The position numbers and the translations under genes are program-made. From Rs1 sp000416275 (lineage in GTDB: Bacteria; Pseudomonadota; Gammaproteobacteria; Pseudomonadales; Balneatricaceae): a stretch of DNA of 64,000 nucleotides. The notes under the pieces were generated by a model. It was not told where the DNA came from. It searched no databases and saw only the letters and a program-made list of their open reading frames with translations. Shown here one piece after another: positions 1 through 9,226 of the stretch (positions are counted from its first letter, which is position 1; each line of letters starts with the position of its first letter). The stretch lies in contig OZ251574.1 of assembly GCA_965243635.1 (NCBI GenBank), positions 4,340,001-4,404,000 on the forward strand. Reading direction: 5' to 3'.

Positions 1-2
1 AA

Positions 3-206
3 GGTACATTTGGCGCCAGTGCAGCCGCTAAATATTGGTTTAATACACCCGCAAGTCAACTTAACCGGCAACAGGCGGCGGCGATCGCCGCTATTCTGCC
101 CAACCCTATAAAGTATTCGGCGCAGCCTGCCAGCTATTACATCAGAAGCAGAAAAGCTTGGATTATCAGGCAAATGAGAAATCACCAAAGTGATTATTTT
201 AAATAA
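3..206 (+). CDS. mtgA: Monofunctional biosynthetic peptidoglycan transglycosylase, C-terminal part (5' end outside window)
   Basis: The open frame enters from the left edge and gives 67 residues before a TAA. The sequence contains GASAAAKYWF, an alanine-rich helix, LPNPIKY and RSRKAWIIRQM, which match the C-terminal end of the GT51 glycosyltransferase domain of MtgA. MtgA polymerises lipid II into glycan strands at the inner membrane without a transpeptidase domain. The catalytic glutamate region is upstream of the window, so only the tail can be checked. The full-length class A enzyme at 28519-30891 has a different C-terminal context, which favours mtgA here. Confidence 0.85.
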   Translation, partial: GTFGASAAAKYWFNTPASQLNRQQAAAIAAILPNPIKYSAQPASYYIRSRKAWIIRQMRNHQSDYFK

Positions 207-332
207 GCTGACGCCAGCTATTTCAACGTTTCTCTTAAAATGACAAGAGGCTATAAGGCAATCATCCACGCTAACCGCGCGGTGCTTATTACTCACTTCA
301 ACAAAATAGTACTCTGACACATCAGCCGAAAA

Positions 333-1454
333 TCAGCTCACTCTTATCGAGGCAAAACTCGGCTCCGCACTGGCGGCTCGCAGCACCGTATTTATAGATG
401 AGCTAGCCACAAAAGCCTCTGCGGACATCTCCATTTCTAAAGTGTTTATCTCTAAGCTAGTATCTGTCCACATGCCGGTGCGATCTTCTCTGGGTGAAAA
501 CCCAATGTGTTTGCGATAACAGCGACTAAAATGGGGTGTAGATACGAAGCCGCAAGCCGAAGATACTTCAATAATTGACAGAGTGGTTTGCTTGAGCAGC
601 TGTCTGGCTCTATCTAAGCGCAACCGCAGATAATACCTAGACGGAGTGCAGTTCAAATAGCGATGAAAGAGGCGCTCCAACTGCCGCCGAGAAACACTGA
701 CAAAACAGGCCAACTCGTCCAGTTCAATGGGCTCTTCTATATTCGCTTCCATTAATTCAACAATTTCAACCAACTTGGGTTGGGCGGTACTGAGTAAATG
801 TCGTAGCGGGACCTTTTGTTGATCTCCTTGGGAGCGCACTCTATCGCAGACAAACATATCTGAAATAGCACCGCTAAGCGCCCGGCCATGCTGCAGTTTA
901 ATAATATACAGCATCATATCCATCGGTGCTCCGCCACCGGAGCAAGTGAGTCGATTGCGATCGTGAGTAAAAAGCCGACGATTACAGTTTACTTTTGGAA
1001 AGGCCTCTTGCAGTGGTGCTATGTATTCCCAGTGAGCGCTACATTCGTAACCATTCAATAACCCTGCGTCTGCTAAAACGTAAGCGCCAGTACAGATACT
1101 GCCTAGCACAACATTCTTATTGGCTAAATTTTTCAGCCATGCAAGCTCTTGTTTTGAATAATTTTTGGTAATATTAATACCACCAGCTACGATTAAAGTA
1201 TCTAGCGGAGGCGCGTTTGATAAGGCAGTATCTACCTGAATTTTCATGCCGTCACTAGCTTGCACACTGCCACCATCGGCACTAATTAAATACCAACTGT
1301 AAAGCTCTTTACCGGATAATTGATTGGCCATGCGCAGTGGCTCTACAGCGGAAGCTAGCGCGATCATCGAATAGTCACCAAGCAGTAAAAAACCAATGCG
1401 TGAAGTTTTAATGCTCGCTGCTGCTAAAGACGGATTGTGTTGCTGCTTTATCAT
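333..1454 (-). CDS. gbdR: GbdR-like AraC-family regulator with DJ-1/PfpI-type N-terminal domain
   Basis: This 373-residue protein has an N-terminal class I glutamine-amidotransferase-like domain (about residues 18-190, containing SAVEPLRMANQLSG and GSICTGAYVLADAGLL) and a C-terminal AraC helix-turn-helix pair (about residues 230-330, with VSRRQLERLF and CGFVSTPHFSRCYRKH). In Pseudomonas, GbdR of this architecture senses glycine betaine/dimethylglycine and activates betaine catabolism genes. The resemblance is strong along the whole length, but no catabolic gene is adjacent, so the ligand is inferred. The ATG at 1452-1454 follows an AGGGA ribosome-binding sequence. The tail beyond about residue 330 is unrelated to the AraC fold and low in complexity. 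Other members of this subfamily (CdhR, ArgR-like) are the alternative. Confidence 0.75.
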   Translation of the reverse strand: MIKQQHNPSLAAASIKTSRIGFLLLGDYSMIALASAVEPLRMANQLSGKELYSWYLISADGGSVQASDGMKIQVDTALSNAPPLDTLIVAGGINITKNYSKQELAWLKNLANKNVVLGSICTGAYVLADAGLLNGYECSAHWEYIAPLQEAFPKVNCNRRLFTHDRNRLTCSGGGAPMDMMLYIIKLQHGRALSGAISDMFVCDRVRSQGDQQKVPLRHLLSTAQPKLVEIVELMEANIEEPIELDELACFVSVSRRQLERLFHRYLNCTPSRYYLRLRLDRARQLLKQTTLSIIEVSSACGFVSTPHFSRCYRKHIGFSPREDRTGMWTDTSLEINTLEMEMSAEAFVASSSINTVLRAASAEPSFASIRVS

Positions 1455-1995
1455 GTTAATTCCCTGTCACTCGCCAGAAACCGGTCAGAGCTGCCTTTAA
1501 CCTTACGAGAATCGCTGATTTGCGAAAAAGCTTTAATCTAAAAAAAGCTAACAGTAAAAATATTTAGCGGCAAGATAGCTAGCTTTTGAGCAAATTTTGC
1601 TTTTGTAAAGTAGACTAGTATTGAGCCCGACCAGCTCCAAACATTGATTATTCTTATTATTGGATATTTCGTCCTGAACATCCAAGCAGTCAATCCACTC
1701 AACTTCAAAGGTCAAGCATAAGCCTATATTTGACGACACTAAGCGTTGCAGAAAGTTAAGACTTACTTAAAATGTAGCTATTTACAGACGACTATTTACA
1801 GTAAGTTATCTATGAATACTACTACTAAAAACCCGAGAAAATTAGCTAAAAGCGACATTTAACTATCTATAAAGGTCAAATTAACGACACATAACGACAA
1901 AATTCATCCAAATAATGCCTATAGCAGCCTAATCCATACTACCGCTAAATGATGTCAAAATAATGTATATATTGAAAAACAGCACTTAAAGAAAT
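1455..1995. other. AT-rich intergenic region, no supported gene
   Basis: About 540 bp lie between the regulator start and the heptamer array. It should carry the promoter of the GbdR-like gene, but I cannot point to convincing -35/-10 boxes. A 63-codon minus-strand frame here has no recognisable protein features and no good ribosome-binding site, so I do not call it. Confidence 0.5.
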
Positions 1996-2160
1996 AGCTC
2001 AAAGCTCAAAGCTTAAAGCTTAAAGCTTAAAGCTTGAAGCTTGTAGCTTGTAGCTTGTAGCTTGTAACTTGTAACTTGTAGCTTGTAACTTGTAACTTGT
2101 AACTTGTAGCTTGTAACTTGTAACTTGTAACTTGTAACTTGTAACTTGCAGCTTGTAACT
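1996..2160. repeat. Heptamer tandem array (consensus TTGTARC, grading into AAAGCTT units)
   Basis: About 23 head-to-tail 7-bp units are visible. The left part is built of AAAGCTT/AAAGCTC units, and the right part of TTGTAGC and TTGTAAC units in irregular alternation. The array ends about 10 bp beyond the stop codon of the MFS gene. Smaller arrays of related heptamers occur at 6091-6146 and 38758-38812. Array length is expected to vary by slipped-strand mispairing. No function is known to me. Confidence 0.9.
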
Positions 2161-2170
2161 ATTACCTGAC

Positions 2171-4513
2171 CTAGGTATTACTCAAATCAGCAATTTCCTT
2201 AGGTGCTTGCGTTAACATCGTCACCCACTCTCCCTCTTCCGACTCTTTACCGGCACTGATATTATCTAACAGTAAAGAGGCCGATTCAGGGATAGCTTCC
2301 ACCACTGCCGCGGCAACATCAGTGGTGTTTTCAGGGGCTACTTTTGATAAGCGTTGCACGAGATCAATGGCTACATCGGTATTAATAGCTGCCTGATGGG
2401 CTCTCGCCATCTTAGCGTCTGCATCGACATTCGCGACGCTCGGTAGATCTTCACTTAGATGATTAATCAACTCCGCTGCGATTACCCCGGCACTTTCAGG
2501 TACCGCTTCAACCACCGCTTCGGCTAAATCCATCGCGCTCTCTGGAGCAGCTTCGGTCATCCGCTGTAGCAAGTCCATTGCCGCATCCATCTCTATCGCC
2601 TCTTGATAGACTGTCTCTAAACTGACGTCTGCACTACTATCATCAGTAACTATTGGCGTTTCTCTATCTGTTTCAACAATACTTTCAGCCAGTTCAGCGG
2701 TCAGATAGACCGCACTTTCCGGGACAACTTCGGCAAGCTTCACCGCTACGTCAAGTGCTTTGTCTGGGCCCGCATCCCAAATTTGCGTGGCGATATCAAC
2801 CACATCTTGCTCACTGGTATCTTCAGCCTCATCGGCAGGACGCAACCCCTCTCGCTCATCCAATACAACTTGAGCATAGTATTCCGCCACTTGGATAGCG
2901 GATTCAGGCGCAGATTCCACCGCTACTTTCGCCATATCTACACGCAGTTCTGGGTGAGCATGACCAATTTCCGCCGCGACAGAGACCACTCGATCAGGAT
3001 GAGATGTCGCTAATTTTTGGATCAATTCATACGCGAGCTCCGGCTTAGTGGCTACTATTGCCCTAGTCACTTCCATAATTCGATAAGGCAGGGCTTGTTG
3101 CATTACTTCATACAAGCGCAACACATCAATTCCCGGCACCGACGCAAGTGCACTCGCCATTTCCACTGCGCGTTCAGGTTGATTAACGGCAATCGCTCGC
3201 GCCATATTAACAGCGGCGCCTTGATCTGTTTCTGCAATACTAATCGCTGTTTGCGCCTCTTGACTAAGTTGCTGCACAACCGGCACATATTCAGTTCGTG
3301 GATCTAAATCCACCAGCGCTGCAATCGCAGCCCCTTGCATAACGAAGCTCTCCTGTTGCTCAATGGGTAACGCCTTACTGACACTCATTCGATACATGAC
3401 AAAGCCCGCGAGTAGTAGTTGCACCACGGCTAAAAAATAAAATAGCGAATTATTACCAAACACTCCCATCACCAGCGAGGCAGAATAGGGGCCGAGCACT
3501 CCCCCTATAGCAAACCCCAAAATCATACTTCCCATCGCCGCTACCATTTCATTCTGTTTCAGTTTATCAAAAGCTTCCGAAATACTAAGAGGGTACAAAC
3601 AGGCGATGATCCCAGTGGTTAGTGCGGTTGCGACAAACAGTGGCCACTCTAATTGAAAAGGCGCGACAATCGTCGCTATCACCCCAACCCCCGCAGAGAT
3701 AAGCAACAATACGCAAATAACGGAACGCCGATCATATTTATCTGACAGATAGCCCACTGGGAACTGAAAAATAAAAGCGCCAAAAATAGCCGCTCCCATA
3801 TAGTAGGTTAACTGTAGGTCCACTATCCCATAAGTTTTAGCAAAGACCGGTAACATGTTAAATAATGCCGCGTAAATGAGTCCCCCTGCAACACAACAAA
3901 CCACACCTAAGGGAGATATTTTAAGCAGTGTGCTGATTGACATCGGGGTTACATCTTCAATCACCGGACCAGAATGTTTGCTCAAAGCGATAGGTATGAC
4001 CGCCAAACAAAGCAAAATCCCGCCAAGCACGAACAAGGTACTGTCAGCAGGTGCTGCTACATTTAACAAAAATTGCCCGACAAATAAGCCACTCAACACC
4101 ACCGCATTGTAGGCGGCAAGTACTTTCCCTCGGCTCTCTTTGGTCGAGCTATCGCTCAGCCAACTCTCCATCGCTGTATAGGCGCAGGCATTGCAAAAAC
4201 CGATCACAATGCGCATAGCCCCCCACAAAATAGGATCGGTATCGAAACTGCAGAGTAGAATACTGACGGCACCTAGCGCAACACACCCGGCAAACACGCG
4301 CACGTGCCCAGCGCGTTGAATTAAATATTTACTGTAGACAGCCCCTACCAACATCCCCACATAGTAAAGTGATAGCACTAAACCGATGGTATCGGTACTT
4401 AGACGTGCCAGTTCCATTTTCACCGGCAACAGCACGTTAATCAGTCCATTGCCCATCATTAAAATAAAGCAGCTGGCAAACAGGGATATTAGTGAAAAAA
4501 ATGTAGTACCCAT
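2171..4513 (-). CDS. MFS transporter (YcaD-like) with long C-terminal helical-repeat domain
   Basis: The 780-residue product has two parts. Residues 1 to about 385 form a 12-helix major facilitator resembling the YcaD-type family, with GLINVLLPVKMEL after helix 1 and a DKYDRRS loop between the two halves. Residues from about 395 to the end are hydrophilic and acidic. They contain serial units of about 16 residues ending in PE or PES (for example AMDLAEAVVEAVPES), which suggest stacked short helices, with a late duplicated block of about 55 residues. Ordinary members of this family are about 380-400 residues, so the tail doubles the protein. It probably lies in the cytoplasm as a binding or regulatory platform, which is inference. 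The substrate is unknown. No partner gene is co-oriented nearby. Confidence 0.75.
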   Translation of the reverse strand: MGTTFFSLISLFASCFILMMGNGLINVLLPVKMELARLSTDTIGLVLSLYYVGMLVGAVYSKYLIQRAGHVRVFAGCVALGAVSILLCSFDTDPILWGAMRIVIGFCNACAYTAMESWLSDSSTKESRGKVLAAYNAVVLSGLFVGQFLLNVAAPADSTLFVLGGILLCLAVIPIALSKHSGPVIEDVTPMSISTLLKISPLGVVCCVAGGLIYAALFNMLPVFAKTYGIVDLQLTYYMGAAIFGAFIFQFPVGYLSDKYDRRSVICVLLLISAGVGVIATIVAPFQLEWPLFVATALTTGIIACLYPLSISEAFDKLKQNEMVAAMGSMILGFAIGGVLGPYSASLVMGVFGNNSLFYFLAVVQLLLAGFVMYRMSVSKALPIEQQESFVMQGAAIAALVDLDPRTEYVPVVQQLSQEAQTAISIAETDQGAAVNMARAIAVNQPERAVEMASALASVPGIDVLRLYEVMQQALPYRIMEVTRAIVATKPELAYELIQKLATSHPDRVVSVAAEIGHAHPELRVDMAKVAVESAPESAIQVAEYYAQVVLDEREGLRPADEAEDTSEQDVVDIATQIWDAGPDKALDVAVKLAEVVPESAVYLTAELAESIVETDRETPIVTDDSSADVSLETVYQEAIEMDAAMDLLQRMTEAAPESAMDLAEAVVEAVPESAGVIAAELINHLSEDLPSVANVDADAKMARAHQAAINTDVAIDLVQRLSKVAPENTTDVAAAVVEAIPESASLLLDNISAGKESEEGEWVTMLTQAPKEIADLSNT

Positions 4514-5007
4514 AGGGAAGCTCTCAACAGTATTGGGTTTTAAATGTAAAACAGGTACCGCACTTACAGGTTATTAAAAAGTAAAAACATCATGACTCGC
4601 TACCAGATTCTAGCACAAAAAACCAGCTAAGTTTCGAGGTATTTAATAGCGTCTTAATAGAGCTCTAACCAAGAAAAAGCGGCTGTTGACTAACACCTCA
4701 ATCAGTGGCTTCACAGCACCACATAGCGCAAGCTTTTGATTATACGGCGGTTCGAAAAATGCCCGCTGAACCTACGGGTGCAGCTAAGATTTTTCAATTC
4801 CACCATAAAACCAATATCTTACACTCTGTATTCACTTTGAAGTCACGGATTCAGGTAACAATCTATTTAGTCAATAAATTCGATAATATAGAAACTTTTT
4901 AAATAGTAAATGCTCCCAGAGTGCAATGTGTAAAAAAACAGCTAATTTAACTGAAAATACGCTACAATCAAGCCCGCCAAATTAATCGATTCTTGCAGGA
5001 AAATTAA
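4514..5007. other. Intergenic region between divergent genes holding one MITE copy
   Basis: This stretch separates the minus-strand MFS gene from the plus-strand peptidase gene and must hold both promoters. Apart from the inverted-repeat element at 4696-4855, no gene or clear regulatory motif is seen. The MITE lies upstream of both genes and could influence either promoter. Confidence 0.5.
4696..4855 (+). mobile_element. MITE family A, full 160-bp copy
   Basis: Terminal inverted repeats of the form CCTGAATCMGTGACTTCA bound the element (left end here has CCTCAATC). It is flanked by a perfect 5-bp duplication, TAACA at 4691-4695 and 4856-4860. The interior contains the family hallmark CACCACATAGCGCAAGC near the left end and ACACTCTGTATTCACTTTG near the right end. 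There is no coding capacity for a transposase, so it must move in trans. Confidence 0.9.
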
Positions 5008-6090
5008 GTGGAACTATTAGTCATTGAATGTTTAGGTAAACCCTTACGCCTTGAGGGATCAATGGCCGGATGGCAACAACTCTACTGGGACAACCAGCTA
5101 GTCGCTCAGCAAAATGCCAGCAGCGAGCAAAGCACCGCGCACAGCCACCACTTTCAACTGCTAAATGGCGAGTTAAAATTCGAATGTAAACTGGATATCG
5201 ATTTGACGTGGCAGCCTTTTTTAATTGAACATCAACTGTTAATCAACGGGCAACCAACCAGTGCGGGAAGTCGCAACGCCAGCGATATTGAACAGCAAAT
5301 ACCGGTGGTAAAACCGCTAGTCAAGACAAAATTTAGCCTAGTCGGGATGGGATCCTTAGCGCTAAAGCTCTTTAAAAGCGCCAAGGCGATAAAAGTCCTC
5401 TTCGCCGGAGCAAGTTTAGCGGCGTACAGCTGGCTATTTTCGATCGAGTTCGCGCTCGCGCTGATCGGCTGTTTAGTGTTTCATGAATACGGCCACATTC
5501 GCGCCATGAAATACTTCAAAATGCCGACTAAGGGTATTTATTTAATCCCTTTTTTAGGAGGGTTAGCACTGAGCGATGGCAAGATTAACACCCGCTGGCA
5601 AGATGTGGTTATTTCGATCATGGGCCCCACCTTCGGTTTGCTTTTATCAATCGTCGCTCTAATAGCTTACTGGATCACGGATCTACCTTTTTTTGCCGCC
5701 TTAGCCTCTCTAAATGCGCTGTTAAATCTATTTAACTTATTGCCTGTACTACCCTTGGATGGCGGACATATATTAAAAAGCATTAGCTTCTCGGTGAACT
5801 CAGTGACAGGTATTGCACTGTGTGCCGTAGCTGCTGCTGTCGGTGTCTATTTTAGTTTTATCTACCATTTAAACTTACTCGCTATTATGCTGTTGATTGG
5901 CAGCGTAGAAGTTCTTTTTGAATGGCGCACTCGGCACAACAGTCACTTGCTTCCCCTGGACAGATACGGGCAAATTTTCTCAACTGTTTGGTATCTTGCT
6001 ACCGCGGGTTTATTGATTGCAATTATTATGATTGTCGCCAGCCAAGATGACCCGATACTGAGTATGCCAATGAAAGTGCTTGGCTCTTAA
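5008..6090 (+). CDS. Site-2-protease-like membrane zinc metallopeptidase (M50 family)
   Basis: The 360-residue protein has a soluble N-terminal part (about 1-120) followed by several membrane segments. The zinc-binding HEYGH motif is at residues 159-163 in a hydrophobic helix, and the second metal-binding motif LPLDGGH is at about 248-254 after an NLLP stretch; this pair defines M50/S2P peptidases. Such enzymes cleave substrates within the membrane, often in stress signalling or membrane protein turnover; the substrate here is unknown. The start is GTG at 5008 behind GCAGGAAAA, directly after an in-frame TAA. A heptamer array follows the stop codon at once. Confidence 0.8.
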   Translation: MELLVIECLGKPLRLEGSMAGWQQLYWDNQLVAQQNASSEQSTAHSHHFQLLNGELKFECKLDIDLTWQPFLIEHQLLINGQPTSAGSRNASDIEQQIPVVKPLVKTKFSLVGMGSLALKLFKSAKAIKVLFAGASLAAYSWLFSIEFALALIGCLVFHEYGHIRAMKYFKMPTKGIYLIPFLGGLALSDGKINTRWQDVVISIMGPTFGLLLSIVALIAYWITDLPFFAALASLNALLNLFNLLPVLPLDGGHILKSISFSVNSVTGIALCAVAAAVGVYFSFIYHLNLLAIMLLIGSVEVLFEWRTRHNSHLLPLDRYGQIFSTVWYLATAGLLIAIIMIVASQDDPILSMPMKVLGS

Positions 6091-6146
6091 GTTGTAGCTC
6101 TTAACTTGTAGCTTGTAACTTTTAGCTTTTAGCTTTTAGCTTTTAA
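6091..6146. repeat. Short heptamer array (TTTTAGC / TTGTAGC units)
   Basis: It begins directly after the peptidase TAA and consists of about eight 7-bp units, first TTGTAGC-like and then TTTTAGC. The pattern matches the array at 1996-2160. In both cases the array abuts the 3' end of a gene. Confidence 0.8.
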
Positions 6147-6276
6147 AACTAAGCAGGCTTTTTCAGAGTATTCAGTTAACCACTACTGCGCTATAATCTG
6201 CGGCTATTTGCAACGCATGATCAGCGATTATTAGACATTCGCCGACCCCCTAAACTGCATATTATCGAGGCACACC

Positions 6277-7488
6277 ATGAATTCAGAGTTATTACAGTTA
6301 CAACCTTACCCTTTTGAAAAGCTTGCTGATCTCAAGGCCAGTGTGACCCCAGTAAAACTCGATCATATTGCTTTTTCGATTGGCGAACCCCAACACCAAT
6401 CGCCCGCGTTTGTAGTGCAAACCATCATTGATAATATCGCTTCTTTAGGTAAATACCCGACCACCAAGGGGATTCCAGAACTCAGTCAATGCATTGCTGC
6501 TTGGTGTCAAAAAAGATTCCATTTAGCAGAGAATAGCTTAACTGCAGAAACTAACGTTGTTCCGGTCAATGGCACAAGAGAGGCCATTTTCGCTTTTATT
6601 CAAGCGGCAGTTACCCGCAAAAAGGACGCCTTAGTGGTCTGCCCCAACCCCTTCTATCAAATTTATGAAGGTGCTGCATATTTAGCGGGAGCCCAACCTC
6701 ACTACCTAAATTGTTACAGTGAAAACAATTTCATTCCCGATTACGATGCTGTATCTGCGGATGTATGGCTGCGTTGCCAAGTGTTATTTATTTGTTCGCC
6801 AAGCAACCCAACCGGCTCGGTGACTGATTTAGCCACCTTAAAAAAACTGATTAACTTAGCTGACAAATATGATTTCATTTTGGTCAGCGATGAATGTTAT
6901 TCAGAAATTTACTTTGATGAAACAGCTCCTCCAGTTGGTTTATTACAAGCTTGCGCGCTACTTGGCCGCAATGATTATCATCGCTGTGTGGTCATGCACA
7001 GTTTATCAAAACGCTCTAACTTACCCGGAATGCGCTCTGGCTTTGTTGCCGGTGATAGTAAATTATTACTGCCATTTTTGAAATATCGCACCTACCATGG
7101 TTGCGCAATGCCGATTCAGCACCAGTATGCCTCGATCGCCGCCTGGTCCGATGAAGCTCATGTTTTGCAAAACAGAGACATGTATCGAGAAAAATTTGCC
7201 CAAGTGATTGAGATTTTAGCCCCGGTTTTAGAGGTTAAACAGCCGGATGCCGGTTTCTATTTATGGCTAAAGACGCCGATTGATGACGAAATATTTGCCC
7301 GCGATTTATATGCTCAGCAACATTTAACCACATTGCCAGGCAGCTACTTATCCCGCGCTATAGAAGGTAAAATCCCCGGTAAAAATTATCTGCGCATGGC
7401 ATTAGTCTCCAGTTTAGAAGAGTGTGTAGCGGGAGCACACCGAATTAGAAAATTTGTCGAAAGCCTACCGCAGTCAGGGAAGTCATAA
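6277..7488 (+). CDS. dapC: Succinyldiaminopimelate transaminase
   Basis: A 403-residue fold-type I PLP aminotransferase. SPSNPTG lies at residues 174-180, the DEC/Y block around 204-208 and the PLP-binding lysine within HSLSKRSN at K245, followed by PGMRSGF. The N-terminus (PYPFEKLADL) is typical of DapC. It converts N-succinyl-2-amino-6-ketopimelate to N-succinyl-LL-diaminopimelate using glutamate, in lysine and peptidoglycan precursor synthesis. It is the first gene of a group with yffB, dapD and dapE on the same strand, and its stop codon overlaps the yffB start by one base, indicating cotranscription. A GAGG ribosome-binding sequence precedes the ATG. Confidence 0.93.
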   Translation: MNSELLQLQPYPFEKLADLKASVTPVKLDHIAFSIGEPQHQSPAFVVQTIIDNIASLGKYPTTKGIPELSQCIAAWCQKRFHLAENSLTAETNVVPVNGTREAIFAFIQAAVTRKKDALVVCPNPFYQIYEGAAYLAGAQPHYLNCYSENNFIPDYDAVSADVWLRCQVLFICSPSNPTGSVTDLATLKKLINLADKYDFILVSDECYSEIYFDETAPPVGLLQACALLGRNDYHRCVVMHSLSKRSNLPGMRSGFVAGDSKLLLPFLKYRTYHGCAMPIQHQYASIAAWSDEAHVLQNRDMYREKFAQVIEILAPVLEVKQPDAGFYLWLKTPIDDEIFARDLYAQQHLTTLPGSYLSRAIEGKIPGKNYLRMALVSSLEECVAGAHRIRKFVESLPQSGKS

Positions 7489-7841
7489 TGAAAGTTACGC
7501 TATACGGGATCAAAAATTGCGACAGTATTAAAAAGGCCAAAAAATGGCTAGAAAACCAAAACATTGCCTATAACTTTCACGATTATCGCGTGGATGGCAT
7601 CGACAAAAGCCTAATCGAGCAATTTTTAGTTAGCCAAGACTGGCAGGTTTTACTGAATAAACGCGGCACCACTTGGCGCCAGCAGAGCGAGGCCGTTAAA
7701 AGCGGTATCAATCAACAAACAGCGATCGATTTAATGATCGCCCACCCCGCGATGATCAAGCGCCCAGTATTAGAGACCGACAACCAGCTATTAGTTGGTT
7801 TCAAAGCGGATCAATACCAAGAAATTTTCGCTGCCAAGTAA
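7488..7841 (+). CDS. yffB: ArsC/Spx-family protein (YffB-like)
   Basis: A 117-residue thioredoxin-fold protein with the family pattern YGIKNCDSIKKAKKWL at the N-terminus (single cysteine C11), RGTTWR near residue 60 and a conserved KRPVL block near residue 91. It belongs to the arsenate reductase-like/Spx group, but the C-terminal features of true ArsC are not evident, and the physiological role of YffB is unclear. A link to dap genes is common in gammaproteobacteria. It starts in the dapC stop codon (TAATG) and lies 43 bp before dapD, so all are probably one transcript. Confidence 0.85.
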   Translation: MKVTLYGIKNCDSIKKAKKWLENQNIAYNFHDYRVDGIDKSLIEQFLVSQDWQVLLNKRGTTWRQQSEAVKSGINQQTAIDLMIAHPAMIKRPVLETDNQLLVGFKADQYQEIFAAK

Positions 7842-7884
7842 GCGGCGACTGAATTGAAATAATTATCAGCTTAAGGAGAGTAAT

Positions 7885-8919
7885 ATGAGTTTTTTTGCAT
7901 TTGGTATAGGTATCGGTACCCAATCTTCAAACGGAGATTGGTTAGAAGTCTATTACAACCAGCCACTGCTTAACCCACCAACAGCATTGATCGACGCCGT
8001 AGGCCAGTGTATCGGTTATGAGGCCGGTACCGATGCCGCGATTGAAATCTGTCAGGCGCAATTAAAAGACTTGCAAAAAGCCCTGTTAGAGATAGATGAC
8101 AGAGAGCAAATAGCAGTGGTTGAAGCGCTCAGAGGTTCTACTCAACCGATGGTGGTTACCCTATTAGCCACAGATTCTGCACCCGCCAGTACTCCAGAAG
8201 CCTATTTAAAACTAACTTTACTGTCCTCGCGCTTAGTACAGCCACACGCTATCGATCTAACCGGTCAATTTGCGCTACTGCCAAACGTCGCCTGGACCAG
8301 TGAAGGTGCTGTATCCCTTGAAGACTTACCAAAGCGACAGCTAGCAGCTCGCGCTGCCGGTCGAATACTCGATGTATTATCGGTCGACAAATTCCCGAAA
8401 ATGAGCAATTACGTCGTACCTACAGGGATACGTATTGGAGATGCCTCTCGAGTAAGGTTAGGTGCCCATGTCGGTGAAGGCACTACGGTGATGCACGAAG
8501 GTTTTATTAACTTTAATGCCGGCACCTTAGGCGTCAGCATGATTGAAGGGCGTATTTCTGCCGGTGTAGTGATAGGAAACGGTACTGATATCGGCGGCAG
8601 CGCATCCACCATGGGAACCCTATCGGGGGGCAACAACGTGGTGATTTCAGTCGGTGAAAATTGCTTATTAGGAGCCAATGCAGGTACTGGTATACCCCTC
8701 GGTGATCGCTGCACTATTGAAGCGGGATTGTATGTAACTGCCGGGGCTAAGGTTTCTATCTTAGATGAAAATAACAAGCAACTTTGCAAAGTCAAAGCCT
8801 CTGAACTCGCTGGCAAGTCTGACTTACTGTTTCGTCGCAACTCGCAAACCGGCCGTATTGAAGTAAAGACCAACCAGTCTGCGATAGAACTGAATGAGGC
8901 GCTGCACAAACACAACTAA
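7885..8919 (+). CDS. dapD: 2,3,4,5-tetrahydropyridine-2,6-dicarboxylate N-succinyltransferase, long form
   Basis: This 344-residue protein matches the longer DapD of Pseudomonas rather than the 274-residue enterobacterial form. The N-terminus MSFFAFGIGIGTQ is diagnostic. The C-terminal half contains left-handed beta-helix hexapeptide repeats (GAHVGEGTTVMHEGF, GVVIGNGTDIGG, ENCLLGANAGTG). It transfers succinyl from succinyl-CoA to tetrahydrodipicolinate, the step before DapC. A GGAGAG ribosome-binding site precedes the ATG. The last codons and stop overlap the left end of an inverted-repeat element at 8914-9090, so the native 3' end may have been altered slightly. Confidence 0.95.
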   Translation: MSFFAFGIGIGTQSSNGDWLEVYYNQPLLNPPTALIDAVGQCIGYEAGTDAAIEICQAQLKDLQKALLEIDDREQIAVVEALRGSTQPMVVTLLATDSAPASTPEAYLKLTLLSSRLVQPHAIDLTGQFALLPNVAWTSEGAVSLEDLPKRQLAARAAGRILDVLSVDKFPKMSNYVVPTGIRIGDASRVRLGAHVGEGTTVMHEGFINFNAGTLGVSMIEGRISAGVVIGNGTDIGGSASTMGTLSGGNNVVISVGENCLLGANAGTGIPLGDRCTIEAGLYVTAGAKVSILDENNKQLCKVKASELAGKSDLLFRRNSQTGRIEVKTNQSAIELNEALHKHN

Positions 8920-9090
8920 CTAGTACTCATCCAGAAACAGGGGCGTAGCGAGGTCGATCCAATAGCTCAAGATGAGCAACACTAAATATGGGCGTTTGGT
9001 TGTTCCAAATAACTATATCTAGTGGTGATTAGATTGGATTAGTGGGGCTGTCGTAGTAGCTCATCGTTTCTGGATGGGAACTAACTAGTT
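8914..9090. mobile_element. MITE-like element family B (about 177 bp), overlapping the dapD stop
   Basis: The two ends form an inverted repeat of about 25 bp with three or four mismatches, sharing the block CATCCAGAAAC next to an AACTA...TAGT end. There is no open frame inside. A solitary end with the same GTTTCTGGATGGG core lies at 46258-46283, so it is a dispersed repeat. I see no clear target duplication. It separates dapD from dapE, which are normally close. Confidence 0.6.
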
Positions 9091-9226
9091 AACGGGCCAT
9101 CTCGATAGTGATGTTACATCTTGAGATGGACACTCAGTGCCATCTAAATGAATACCTGTAGAGCACAGTCATCCACAAAATTTAGGCTATAGCAGACTAT
9201 ACACCTTTTAACTTAAGAGCATATCA

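Noticed and set aside
1548..1739. Minus-strand frame of 63 codons upstream of the GbdR-like gene
   Set aside because: No ribosome-binding site, no domain pattern and AT-rich intergenic composition; likely chance.
1996..2160. CRISPR array
   Set aside because: The repeats are contiguous 7-bp units without spacers, and no cas gene is near; it is a simple tandem repeat.
4386..4577. Plus-strand ORF antisense to the MFS gene start
   Set aside because: It is a shadow of the MFS coding region with no independent evidence.
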